Positions 7,443 through 16,332 of a stretch of 64,000 nucleotides of DNA are shown piece after piece. A model generated the notes under the pieces. The model saw nothing but the letters and a program-made list of their open reading frames with translations. It did no database searches and had not been told where the DNA came from. The stretch is from Bacteroidetes bacterium B1(2017). Its GTDB lineage: Bacteria; Bacteroidota; Bacteroidia; UKL13-3. Both the position numbers and the translations under genes were made by a program. How positions within the stretch are numbered: the first letter of the stretch is position 1; the number at the start of each line of letters is the position of its first letter. Where the stretch lies: positions 186,001 to 250,000 of the forward strand of contig NKJG01000003.1 of assembly GCA_002256395.1 (NCBI GenBank). Reading direction: 5' to 3'.

Positions 7443-9740
7443 TTAACCCTTTTTCTTCAATACTATTTTCTTTTGATGAAACTCATAAGCAGCATCCAAT
7501 ACCTTGGTGTAATTTTCCCATTTGCTCTTAGTGTCGTAAAGGTTTTTATAGGTTTTGGTAGTTTTGAAATGTAATAGGTTGCCTTTCACTTCTACTTCTG
7601 CCACAAACGATGCCGATTCATTATCAACGTTCATCTTTAGCGAATTTGGGTCTTCTACAGTATAGCCTTCGGGTATTTCAAAGTTAATCTCATCCACAAA
7701 GTGTCTGCGGTAGTTTTGGTAAATGTCAAAATCGCGCTTCATATCTTCTGGCTTTAATTCTAATTGCGATCCAATGAGTGTTCCCACAGAAACCAAGTAA
7801 TTTGGACCAGCTTGGGCAATAAGGTTCTTAAATTCAGTGTTTATTTTGAATTCGAGTATTGGAGATTTATCGTATCTGCCATCAGATACCAATTCAAAAT
7901 CACTCACCTTTTCTACCTCAAACTTTTGACCTTCAAACATCTTTTTAAGATTGTCTAAGCCATCTTTCATTACCTTTTCTTCTTGTTCCTGTTTGGTTTT
8001 TAAATAGGCTGCTTGGCGTGCTTTGTTTTTAGAAACCACCTCTTCATTTTCTTCTTTTCTGCCAATTTTTTCTAAATCGCTAGTCACAAAATCACGCTTA
8101 AATAAAACGTCATCATAATAATCGTATCTAGGATTTCCTTTGGCTTCTAAGCGCTTTTGTAAAAGTAGATTTTCAAAGTTTTCACTTACTTTTACGGTGC
8201 TAATTTCTTTTACATAATTGTCCTCTAATTTGCTTTCTGGTAAGCGCTCATTAGAAATGTCATATCCATCCTTTTTTCTGTCTTTTGATTTCGAATAAAC
8301 TAAAACATCGGTGCCCTCCATAAAAGGGTATACTTCATTAAAATAGCTATGTTGGTTCAGGTTAAAAATATAAAAGGGTTTACTTCCTAAAACTTTAATT
8401 CCTTTTTCTAATTCATTCTGATGAATAACATCGGCTACCGAACCATATTTTTTTGAAACACCTGCCACTCCAACATGCTCTATATTAAATTCGTCTAATA
8501 CGCTTTCCATGATGCTTAAAAATAGGTCTTCATTAATACCTTCCAGTGCGCCATTCTTAATCATACTAGCGCCATACAACATAATCAACGACGATTCTTT
8601 ATTGTCAAGCTTAACCAAGGTAACAGTTCTTAAAAAGTAATAGGCTTGGCGCACTATTTCTTCCTTTTGGCTCGGCATAAGCTTTAATGATTTTACATAT
8701 TTAATAGTTGCTTTGGTTAATGCCGCTTGGTATTCATAGCTTGGAGATGTTCTTTGATTAGCCAATTTTATAATGTCATCCTCACTCAAGGGCGAATCAA
8801 AATTGTCTTCAATGTTTTTATATTTAGCTCTTGATTTTAGGCTAATTTGAAACTTAAAAACAGGTGAGCTTTTAAGCAAATAATTATAGTATTCTCTAGT
8901 AGAGGTACTACGCATGCTATCTGTTATTAAATATAATCTACTACCATCCGATTTGCTGTCAATTTCTGGTTTTGGGGTGCCATTTAAGCAAAATAATTGG
9001 ATATTATAATTGCTAGGAACCATCATTCCAAAACGTTGAATTACTAAGGGGTAATTGTTTGATAATACCTCAACAACAGGTGCCGCAATAAATGGATTTG
9101 AATACACTCCACTGCTTATATCTACTACTTGTTGAATATCTAAAATATCTCCAATTTCTAGTCCTTGAACAGGAAGTTTAGTTACATTACTTCCACCTCC
9201 AATATACTCTCCAAAAAAATCAGGAATATCTTTATCGTTTACCGATTCGGTTAAGGCGGCTTTTTTTGAAACTTCCTTTTTGGTTTTGTCGGGCTTAATT
9301 ATGCTTAGCTTATATTTCGCATCGGGCCTAGTATAAAACATAGAAAATGTTTCTAAGGCCGATTTATCTTGTATGAGAACTCTTCTTCTAATTATCCTTT
9401 TCTCAATTAAACCATTTTGCGGGGTAGGGGTAAAATCAAAATAAATACTCTGCGCTAATATTACTGCCGAGTTGTTTTTGTATTTCTCTGGTGCAGTGGT
9501 TCTATCAAAATCAGATACATATTCTTTTAAGGCTGTTTCAAATTCGCCTTGTTCTAAACGTTTTTTGCGTAGCTCGCTCGGACTTAATTTCTTATCGGCT
9601 TCCTTCTCATCGCTTTCCTCTTGGATGGCTTCAGTGGCAGCTTGTTGTTGTTGCATCTTCCTTCTATCAGAGGGCTTTTGTGCAAAAAGATTCGTAAATA
9701 CGAATAAGAATCCTATTGCTAATACAAATATTTTTTTCAT
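7443..9740 (-). CDS. Secreted DUF3857 protein with degenerate transglutaminase-like region (765 aa, copy 1)
   Basis: This is a paralog of the 763-aa protein, offset by exactly 5001 bp at the 3' end. The layout is the same: signal peptide (ends near residue 20), charged Gln/Glu-rich linker, DUF3857-like region, transglutaminase-like helical region and beta-rich tail. The Cys box position again reads NGALEG, so the loss of the nucleophile predates the duplication and has been kept. The C-terminal ~130 residues match the other copy residue for residue, whereas the middle differs at many positions. It begins 4 nt after the stop of the 640-aa gene. An intact frame in both copies argues for selection on a non-catalytic function. 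Confidence 0.75.
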   Translation of the reverse strand: MKKIFVLAIGFLFVFTNLFAQKPSDRRKMQQQQAATEAIQEESDEKEADKKLSPSELRKKRLEQGEFETALKEYVSDFDRTTAPEKYKNNSAVILAQSIYFDFTPTPQNGLIEKRIIRRRVLIQDKSALETFSMFYTRPDAKYKLSIIKPDKTKKEVSKKAALTESVNDKDIPDFFGEYIGGGSNVTKLPVQGLEIGDILDIQQVVDISSGVYSNPFIAAPVVEVLSNNYPLVIQRFGMMVPSNYNIQLFCLNGTPKPEIDSKSDGSRLYLITDSMRSTSTREYYNYLLKSSPVFKFQISLKSRAKYKNIEDNFDSPLSEDDIIKLANQRTSPSYEYQAALTKATIKYVKSLKLMPSQKEEIVRQAYYFLRTVTLVKLDNKESSLIMLYGASMIKNGALEGINEDLFLSIMESVLDEFNIEHVGVAGVSKKYGSVADVIHQNELEKGIKVLGSKPFYIFNLNQHSYFNEVYPFMEGTDVLVYSKSKDRKKDGYDISNERLPESKLEDNYVKEISTVKVSENFENLLLQKRLEAKGNPRYDYYDDVLFKRDFVTSDLEKIGRKEENEEVVSKNKARQAAYLKTKQEQEEKVMKDGLDNLKKMFEGQKFEVEKVSDFELVSDGRYDKSPILEFKINTEFKNLIAQAGPNYLVSVGTLIGSQLELKPEDMKRDFDIYQNYRRHFVDEINFEIPEGYTVEDPNSLKMNVDNESASFVAEVEVKGNLLHFKTTKTYKNLYDTKSKWENYTKVLDAAYEFHQKKIVLKKKG

Positions 9741-9744
9741 ACAA

Positions 9745-11667
9745 TTAAGGTTGCGTTAGAATAATTTGTTCTTTATAAAATTTGTTTAAGTCTTTAATCA
9801 TTTTGTTCCATTCGGCAAAGTTCACTTTGTGTATGATGCCATCCGGTAATTTCAATTCGGTTCGGTAAATTAACTCGTTTCCTTTTTGGGTATAGGTTAA
9901 TTTAAACGAATAATCGGGACCGCTTCTTATAAAATTTGCTGGTGTGTATTTTACTGTATAGCCTGTAGGAATAGTAAATGCCACCTCCTGTGTTTTTAAT
10001 TCACTATTGTGGAATTCATAATCAAATAAGCGGGTACTATCAAAGCTGAACCCAAAAAAATCGCGGGTATAATCAAGGGATAAATAGATTTCTTTGCCGC
10101 TGCTAATTACATTGTGCTTTAATACATAGGCATTATTAAACACCAAAGGTTCATCTCTGTTTTCTAATCCTTTAATAGTAATATCCGACACTTCCTCATT
10201 TTTTCCTTTCGATAAAAAGTAGCCAACCGCATCTTGTTTATGTTCTGTTTTAAGATTGTTGTATTCAACCAAAATGCCTGTTTTATAATCGTTCTTAAAG
10301 GTTAATTGATTTCTACCAACCAAATTTTCTCCCTCAATTTTAGCAGTTCTTTTTATTTCATGTAGGTTCGAATCGGCGCAATAGGCGGGCACTTTATCTA
10401 AAATATACTTTTCACCATCTTCAATCATAACAGGCCTTCCTTGAATTCTATAGGCATTAAAATGATACGAGCCATATTTCTCTGTTCCATCCACAAAAAT
10501 GTGTTTGCCATTTAAAAATACAGTACATATCATATGATTATCTACCGATAAAGAGGGGATAGAATAATCATAGGCAATTATACGTGTGCCTACCCATGTT
10601 AAGCGAGCATCATAGCCTGCAAGCTTTAACATTTCTTTGCAAAGGTTCGCCATACCTTTACAATCGCCATACCTGCGCTTAAATACATCTTGCGCAGCGG
10701 CTGGCTTAAAGCCTGCTAAACCTGCCTCGTAGGCTAAGTATATTATATTGTCCTGAACCCAATAGTAAATCGCTTTTATCTTGTCTTCATCGCTGGTTTT
10801 ACCTGCAACAAGTTCTGTCACTTTATCTTTTAAAGGCTCTGGATTATTAGTTACTTTTAAGACCAAACTGCGATACCATTTATATAAATCGTCGGTAGAA
10901 TTTAATAAGGTAGTGGTTTGTTTTTGGTAGGTAACAGATTTGGCAATAACCAAAACATGTGGCAAAATATGAGATGGGCCGGGTGAATTACTTTGCTTGT
11001 AGGCACCAAAAATGTTTTTTATAGTATAAATAATTCGTTTCGATTTCGGTCCCTCTTCAAGTGTTTTTTCAATTTCATAGCCATCAAAATTCATTTCCTT
11101 TAAATCTAATTCAAGCCAATTAGGCACGTCAAAAATTATCCGTTTTTCTTTTTGAGGATAAAAATCGGGAAAGTATACGCTGGTAAAATATTTGATATCA
11201 TGAAAGTTTCTGCTTGTTTTAAAACCAAAACGTTCGCCAGATGCATAAAAGTAGTTGCGGTAAATTTTATACCGTGTATCGGTGGTATAATACTCGCTAA
11301 ACGACATATCTACCGAGCTTACATTAACCTTTGCTCCGTTTTTAGTAAAACCTGTAATGGCATTTACACTCGATTCAAAATCATAGGTAATGCTATTGGT
11401 AAATTCATTAGCCGATTTAAGGGAAAGCAATTCATATTTATCTTCCTCATTCACCTCCACCATTGCGGTGCCTTCTGAGTATTTATTAATAGAAAACGTA
11501 AATACCGTTTCATGGTCGGTACCATACACATCGCTTTTTGGATATTTCTTTTTTAATTCGGTGGCTAAATCGCTATCCACTTTAGGCACTAATCCTTGGG
11601 CAGTTGGTTTTAGAACAAAAAATAAATTGAACGCGAAAATTAGGAGGAGATAATTTCTTATACGCAT
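9745..11667 (-). CDS. Secreted DUF3857/transglutaminase-like protein (640 aa, copy 1)
   Basis: The signal peptide ends near residue 24 (KPTAQ). A DUF3857-like domain (~45-255) is followed by a transglutaminase-like core with Cys336 in RYGDCKG, His378 in VDNHM and Asp393 in FVDGTEKY, then a beta-rich tail. The sequence is closely similar to the 636-aa protein over its whole length, but the two signal peptides are unrelated. Spacing is 5 nt from the upstream 248-aa barrel gene and 4 nt to the downstream 765-aa gene, so translational coupling is likely. It is predicted to be periplasmic or surface-exposed and catalytically competent; the substrate cannot be read from the sequence. Confidence 0.85.
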   Translation of the reverse strand: MRIRNYLLLIFAFNLFFVLKPTAQGLVPKVDSDLATELKKKYPKSDVYGTDHETVFTFSINKYSEGTAMVEVNEEDKYELLSLKSANEFTNSITYDFESSVNAITGFTKNGAKVNVSSVDMSFSEYYTTDTRYKIYRNYFYASGERFGFKTSRNFHDIKYFTSVYFPDFYPQKEKRIIFDVPNWLELDLKEMNFDGYEIEKTLEEGPKSKRIIYTIKNIFGAYKQSNSPGPSHILPHVLVIAKSVTYQKQTTTLLNSTDDLYKWYRSLVLKVTNNPEPLKDKVTELVAGKTSDEDKIKAIYYWVQDNIIYLAYEAGLAGFKPAAAQDVFKRRYGDCKGMANLCKEMLKLAGYDARLTWVGTRIIAYDYSIPSLSVDNHMICTVFLNGKHIFVDGTEKYGSYHFNAYRIQGRPVMIEDGEKYILDKVPAYCADSNLHEIKRTAKIEGENLVGRNQLTFKNDYKTGILVEYNNLKTEHKQDAVGYFLSKGKNEEVSDITIKGLENRDEPLVFNNAYVLKHNVISSGKEIYLSLDYTRDFFGFSFDSTRLFDYEFHNSELKTQEVAFTIPTGYTVKYTPANFIRSGPDYSFKLTYTQKGNELIYRTELKLPDGIIHKVNFAEWNKMIKDLNKFYKEQIILTQP

Positions 11668-11672
11668 CGTAT

Positions 11673-12419
11673 TTAAAAGTTTAAGAACCTATTAAAGGTT
11701 AATGAAAAGGCAAATCCAGATTTAATAAGTGTATTTAAATCTTTAGGATCGCCAGTTGCTGGCATATAACTAAGTTTAACTTTAATTGCCTTTGCTTTAT
11801 CATTTTTCCAACGATTAAAACCAAGCATTACGCTTGGCATAGTGGTAAAACTTGGCAAATCTGCCGAACCATCTATGGTGTTTGATTCTACCGAAAACCC
11901 TGTTAGTCTATTGTCTAGGCCCAATCCAATACTAAATCCTGTTTCCTTTTCACTAGCATACGTTGAACCCATACCTATATTTAAACTTACATAAACTGGA
12001 AATGAAATGGAACCCAAATATTCTACATTTACCCCTCCCCATTCGGTTTGTGTGGTTGACCCTGGGGTGATATATTGACCTGCAAATTTTTTGTATCCGC
12101 TAGAAAGATGTATGCCAATAGGCATGTCTAAAGAAATACTTTTATCCACTCCTGTTTCTTTAAGGTTTATGCGTGGAGTATAATAGTAGGCAAAAAAAGA
12201 GTATTCTTGGTTTCGAACAGCTCCATTCATAGGAATGCTTACCGTATTATAATTTATGTCGTCTACAAGTATATTTGTTGAGTAATCTTTAGGCGCACTA
12301 AAATAAAAATCTGTATACACACAAAAGCCAACTTGTTGAAAGAATCTATCTTTAATTCCTTGGGCTTGCAAGCTAATGGCAAGTGTACCTAATACTAAAA
12401 GGGTGCAAAGTTTTTTCAT
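11673..12419 (-). CDS. Predicted small outer-membrane beta-barrel protein (subfamily C copy 1, 248 aa)
   Basis: The signal peptide (MKKLCTLLV start) ends near residue 20 (SLQAQG). The mature protein begins IKDRFFQQVGF, contains GLGLDNR and KLSYMPA, and ends FNRFLNF with a terminal Phe as expected for an outer-membrane barrel. It pairs with the 252-aa protein at 826-1584. It is encoded 3 nt after the 245-aa barrel and 5 nt before the 640-aa transglutaminase. No known family was recognised. Confidence 0.75.
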   Translation of the reverse strand: MKKLCTLLVLGTLAISLQAQGIKDRFFQQVGFCVYTDFYFSAPKDYSTNILVDDINYNTVSIPMNGAVRNQEYSFFAYYYTPRINLKETGVDKSISLDMPIGIHLSSGYKKFAGQYITPGSTTQTEWGGVNVEYLGSISFPVYVSLNIGMGSTYASEKETGFSIGLGLDNRLTGFSVESNTIDGSADLPSFTTMPSVMLGFNRWKNDKAKAIKVKLSYMPATGDPKDLNTLIKSGFAFSLTFNRFLNF

Positions 12420-12422
12420 AGT

Positions 12423-13160
12423 TTAGTAGTTTAATATTTTACCAATAGTTAGCATAATTACCATGCCTGGGGTGCTTAATTTATCCGATTGATTTTTATA
12501 TTCTTTTGTGTCGAATACATATCCAAATTTTAAGTTGTATTCTACAAATTCATCTTTTTGGAACTTGCGGCGACCAATGTTTACAGCTGGCATAATATTA
12601 AATCGCTTGATGCTTATTTCTGGGTCTCCTCCAGTATCTGTTTTGCCAAAATATAAGGGTGATAAACTCATGTCTACACCTATTCCGGCAGTAAATCCCT
12701 TTTCTTTATCACTTTTATAAGTTGAACCTCCTCCAAATCCAAATTGAAGGAAAACTGGAAAAGATACTCTCCCAAATGTAGAGCATTTGCCAGATTCAGA
12801 TACCAATTCGGTCTTTCCTGTCAATTGATCAGTTCTACTTCCTTCTACTAAATAGCTTAATTTTCCAGCAGAAATGGAAGCGGTAATTGGGACCCATATT
12901 CCAAGCGAAAAATCAGGGCCTTTTTCAATCACATTTAAGCGCAATCCATATTGATAGGATAGAATTCCTACAGCAAAGTCTTTTGAATATCCTTTGTAGG
13001 TGTATGTTGTAACATCTGAATAATTTACCTCATGTAGAGGACCAAAATTTAAATCTGCTCCCGCACTAAATGAGAAGTTAGTGAAGATTCTGTCTTTTAG
13101 GCCTTGCGAAAACGCTTGAAAGGATAAGATGAATAATAAAAGAGTAAAGGTTTTTTTCAT
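12423..13160 (-). CDS. Predicted small outer-membrane beta-barrel protein (subfamily B copy 1, 245 aa)
   Basis: The signal peptide (MKKTFTLLL start) ends near residue 18 (QAFSQG). The beta-rich mature chain has FGFGGGSTYKSDKEKG, RFNIMPAVNIG and a C-terminus GKILNY, all shared with the 249-aa protein at 6651-7400 (subfamily B). It is the second gene of the cluster as transcribed, 34 nt after the 268-aa gene. Function is unknown; location is predicted to be the outer membrane. Confidence 0.75.
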   Translation of the reverse strand: MKKTFTLLLFILSFQAFSQGLKDRIFTNFSFSAGADLNFGPLHEVNYSDVTTYTYKGYSKDFAVGILSYQYGLRLNVIEKGPDFSLGIWVPITASISAGKLSYLVEGSRTDQLTGKTELVSESGKCSTFGRVSFPVFLQFGFGGGSTYKSDKEKGFTAGIGVDMSLSPLYFGKTDTGGDPEISIKRFNIMPAVNIGRRKFQKDEFVEYNLKFGYVFDTKEYKNQSDKLSTPGMVIMLTIGKILNY

Positions 13161-13194
13161 TTGGTTGTATATAAAATGAGAGTGAAAAATGAGT

Positions 13195-14001
13195 TTAAAA
13201 ATTCAATATTTTGTTAAAGGATAATCTCATGGAAAAACCACTTTTAGATACCGATGTAGTAGCATAATCCAATGCCTCATTGCTTGCACTAGGCGTATAG
13301 CCTAATTTTAAATTTAATTCTAAGGGCTTATCACCATTCCAATGTCTGTATCCTAAACTAAGTGCAGGAATAAAATAAAAATTCGATTTTTTAACACTGT
13401 TAAAGTTTTTTTCAAAGGATTCTTTGCCTTCAATAAATAGGAGAGGATGCGCACAATCGAAACCTACCCCTACAGTAAGTCCTTTGTCCGAATCATTATC
13501 ATAGGTTGAGCCCATACCCATATTAAAGGAAATAAATACAGGTACACTTAGGTTAAATATAGAAGTTCCTTCTGCTGATTTAATTTCCTTGTAATTATAG
13601 TTTGTAGAGCTAGAAAGTGAATCTCGACTGATCACTAATGCATTTTTAAACCCTACTCCAAATCCTGCCGTAATAGGAACATCTATTGAAAAAGACCTGT
13701 CCTTATTTATTTCGTAAATATTTACACGGGCAGTATAGTTTAAAGAAATAAAATTAAATGAACTGAATTTTATATATCCCGATCCAGGAGATTTTATTGG
13801 ATTGTAATTTGCATCATAGCCAAAATCATAATCACCGGTTAATGGAACTAATTTTGAACTGAAATAGTCCATTAAAACGGTACCCCCAAATTCACTAAAA
13901 TAAATTTTGTTTTTGGTTTGACTATAAACAGGGTTAGAAAAGCTAAAACTTAAAATAAGTAGCAATCCCATGGCGAGGGAATTCTTTTTTTTCATTGGCA
14001 T
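13195..14001 (-). CDS. Predicted small outer-membrane beta-barrel protein (subfamily A copy 1, 268 aa), first gene of cluster
   Basis: The start ATG at 13999-14001 gives MPMKKK and a signal peptide ending near residue 27 (NPVYSQ); Met3 is an alternative start. The mature chain has the same plan as the 264-aa protein at 1605-2399 (MDYFSSKLVPL early, KLGYTPS late, FNKILNF at the end). It is the promoter-proximal gene of the minus-strand cluster: a well-matched Bacteroidota promoter ends 14 nt upstream of the start. No named family was recognised. Confidence 0.75.
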   Translation of the reverse strand: MPMKKKNSLAMGLLLILSFSFSNPVYSQTKNKIYFSEFGGTVLMDYFSSKLVPLTGDYDFGYDANYNPIKSPGSGYIKFSSFNFISLNYTARVNIYEINKDRSFSIDVPITAGFGVGFKNALVISRDSLSSSTNYNYKEIKSAEGTSIFNLSVPVFISFNMGMGSTYDNDSDKGLTVGVGFDCAHPLLFIEGKESFEKNFNSVKKSNFYFIPALSLGYRHWNGDKPLELNLKLGYTPSASNEALDYATTSVSKSGFSMRLSFNKILNF

Positions 14002-14014
14002 TTTTGTATTCTGC

Positions 14015-14046
14015 CAAATATATTATATAAATAATATCTTAACCAA
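14015..14046 (-). promoter_or_regulatory. Predicted Bacteroidota-type promoter of the barrel/transglutaminase cluster
   Basis: Read on the minus strand, TTG (14046-14044) is followed by a 21-nt spacer and TATATTTG (14022-14015), matching the Bacteroidota -33 (TTTG/TTG) and -7 (TAnnTTTG) consensus at acceptable spacing. The first start codon is 14 nt downstream. Gaps inside the cluster are 2-42 nt, so this promoter could serve all of it. Confidence 0.6.
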
Positions 14047-14286
14047 GAACATTTCTCATGTTACATAAGATTTTCGGCAATTGGTTTAGAAAAACTGTGA
14101 GTTTAAGAAGTATGAGCTGAGCAAAGTTTTGAGCCAAGGATTGGCAAAATTTTTAGGACATTAAAAGACCTCAAATTCAAGTACTAACGAACATGATTAA
14201 GAATTATTTTAGGAAAAAAAATAAAGTGATGAAAGTGTAACATACCTGATTTTTTGTGCGTTAACTCTTCATAATATATTTTTACT

Positions 14287-16329
14287 ATGAGAAAAAATAC
14301 CTTACTCTTAATTATGCTAATGGGTTTTGTTGGCATAGTTAACGCACAAACTGAAGTGAAAAACTTTCAAGTGCATTTTAAATCCGATGAGTACACATTG
14401 GATCAGGACGACCGAAATGTGTTGTACCAATTAATGAAGCAAATGCAAACTAATACCTATTGCGAGGTGGTGCTTAAAGCCCATACCGACCAAGATGCAT
14501 CTGCTACCTACAATGAGGAGTTATCTGCTAAGAGAGCTAAAAGTGTAAACGATTACCTCTTAGAAAATGGCATTTCTCAACAGCGTATTTCAACCTATGC
14601 TTTCGGCGAAAGCAAACCTATTAAATCAAATTCAAATGAGTTTGGAAAGGCTCAAAATAGGCGTGTAGAAATTGCTGTAAATTATTATTCCTATTCAACT
14701 GTCAACGATTTTTTGAAATTAATTGGTGGTAATTACAAGCAATCTTTCACCCTTAAGCCAGATGCCGATAATACCATTGTAGCTAAAAATGGTTTACGTG
14801 TTGTTTTGCCAAAAGGCTCACTCGAAACAATTGATGGAAAGCCTTTAGGCAAAGGTGAGTTAAGCATGGAAATTGAAGAGTTTTTTACGGCAAACGATGC
14901 TGCCACCCAGCAATTAAGCACAGTAGCCGATGGGAAAATTTTGGAGTCGGGAGGGATGTTTAGTGTAAAGGTAAAACAAAATGGACAAGAGCTCAGGCTC
15001 AAGGATGGCAAACCCATGCAGGTTGATTTACCTTCTAAAAATCTTCAAAATAATATGCAAGTCTTTGTGCCTGTGTTAAACAGCCAGGGCATTACCGAAT
15101 GGAAAACTACCGCCCAGCCTTTTGATCTTAAACCCAAAAAAGAAATTAAGCTTCCGCATACCAAAATTAATGTGGCTCAATTGCGCAAGGCAAAAGAAGA
15201 GGTGGATGTGAGAGAAATTAGGGGCTTAGAATATTATTATAAACCACTCCCTATTCCTAAACGCCCGCTTCCTCCTAAAAAGCATCACGAAATTGCTATG
15301 GCTTCTAAGCACGAATTATTTCCGTGGTACGAACGTATGTTCTATCCAAGGTTTTATGTAGAAAAAAAAGTAGCTGAAGAAAATGCAACTCGTATTAAGC
15401 TGAACCAAAAAAATAATGCACGCTATGCCTCAAAATTTGCAGCCTATGAATTGGCTTTAGATAAATATAAAGTCGACTCGGCTAATTTTGAAACAAGTGA
15501 ATTGGCAAGTTTTAGAGACTGGCTGAACCAAAGCGAAGTGAAGTTTAAAGAGGCAAAGCTAATTCTTGAAAAAGCTAGTTTTAACAAGGGTGTTGAACGC
15601 TTTTGCGAATTAAGCGAGCAAGAAAAATTAACAAGCCTAAACCCAAAGGGTATGTTTATTTCTATGACAAGACCAAGTGTTAGTCAGCAGTTTTTATACG
15701 GCACCGTTATGGCTACCTTAGATAGAATTACCGAACTAAAAGATAAAAGTTTATTAATGGCAATTGGCTTGTACGCAAACAAACAATCACAGATTTTTAT
15801 TGGGGTAAAAGAACAAGAAAGGAAATGGCTTTATAGCAACTATGTGCGCAACGATTTTACTGCAGATAAGCTTAAAAATAATTCGGAGTTTGCAGGTATT
15901 TTTGATAATGCCCAACTCGATATTTTAAAGCAAAGAGAAAAGCTCGGTATGTTGGAGGAAAATACCATCGTTGAAAACATTTATTCTGCCTCTCTTAGCA
16001 ATTTTGGAGTGTATAACTGCGATAGGTTCAGCAATACCCCACCAACCCAAATGGCCGAAATAGAGATCCCGTATAAGGGCAATGCCCGCGTATCTTTTTT
16101 TGTGCCCGATATGAATAGTTTTATTTATGCCTATCACGATGCTAAAGATAAATACCATCTTAAATTACCTATTGGTAAACAAGTAAAAATGGTGGTGCTA
16201 GGTTTTAATGAAAAAGGCGAACCAGTTTTTCAAAATACAGCACTCACCATTACCGGCAATCAAACTATTGAACCCAATGTAAAGGTGAGTACTATTTTTG
16301 ATATCAGAAATAGCTTAAGTAGAATGTAG
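14287..16329 (+). CDS. OmpA-domain envelope protein with long C-terminal extension (680 aa)
   Basis: A signal peptide (ends near residue 20, IVNAQ) is followed directly by an OmpA C-terminal-type peptidoglycan-binding domain (about 25-133), with KAHTD, the LSAKRAKSV segment and NRRVEIAV; the Asp and Arg that contact diaminopimelate are in place. Most OmpA proteins carry this domain at the C-terminus after a barrel or repeats. Here it is N-terminal and followed by ~540 residues with a proline-rich stretch (about 322-333, PLPIPKRPLPPKK). I cannot assign a family to that part. It is transcribed divergently from the barrel cluster across a 285-bp gap and convergently with the E1 gene (3-nt gap). 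It may anchor an envelope assembly to peptidoglycan. Confidence 0.8.
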   Translation: MRKNTLLLIMLMGFVGIVNAQTEVKNFQVHFKSDEYTLDQDDRNVLYQLMKQMQTNTYCEVVLKAHTDQDASATYNEELSAKRAKSVNDYLLENGISQQRISTYAFGESKPIKSNSNEFGKAQNRRVEIAVNYYSYSTVNDFLKLIGGNYKQSFTLKPDADNTIVAKNGLRVVLPKGSLETIDGKPLGKGELSMEIEEFFTANDAATQQLSTVADGKILESGGMFSVKVKQNGQELRLKDGKPMQVDLPSKNLQNNMQVFVPVLNSQGITEWKTTAQPFDLKPKKEIKLPHTKINVAQLRKAKEEVDVREIRGLEYYYKPLPIPKRPLPPKKHHEIAMASKHELFPWYERMFYPRFYVEKKVAEENATRIKLNQKNNARYASKFAAYELALDKYKVDSANFETSELASFRDWLNQSEVKFKEAKLILEKASFNKGVERFCELSEQEKLTSLNPKGMFISMTRPSVSQQFLYGTVMATLDRITELKDKSLLMAIGLYANKQSQIFIGVKEQERKWLYSNYVRNDFTADKLKNNSEFAGIFDNAQLDILKQREKLGMLEENTIVENIYSASLSNFGVYNCDRFSNTPPTQMAEIEIPYKGNARVSFFVPDMNSFIYAYHDAKDKYHLKLPIGKQVKMVVLGFNEKGEPVFQNTALTITGNQTIEPNVKVSTIFDIRNSLSRM

Positions 16330-16332
16330 TTC

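Noticed and set aside
11152..11653. Plus-strand frames opposite the transglutaminase gene
   Set aside because: They are antisense shadows of a strongly conserved coding sequence, with no motif or start context.
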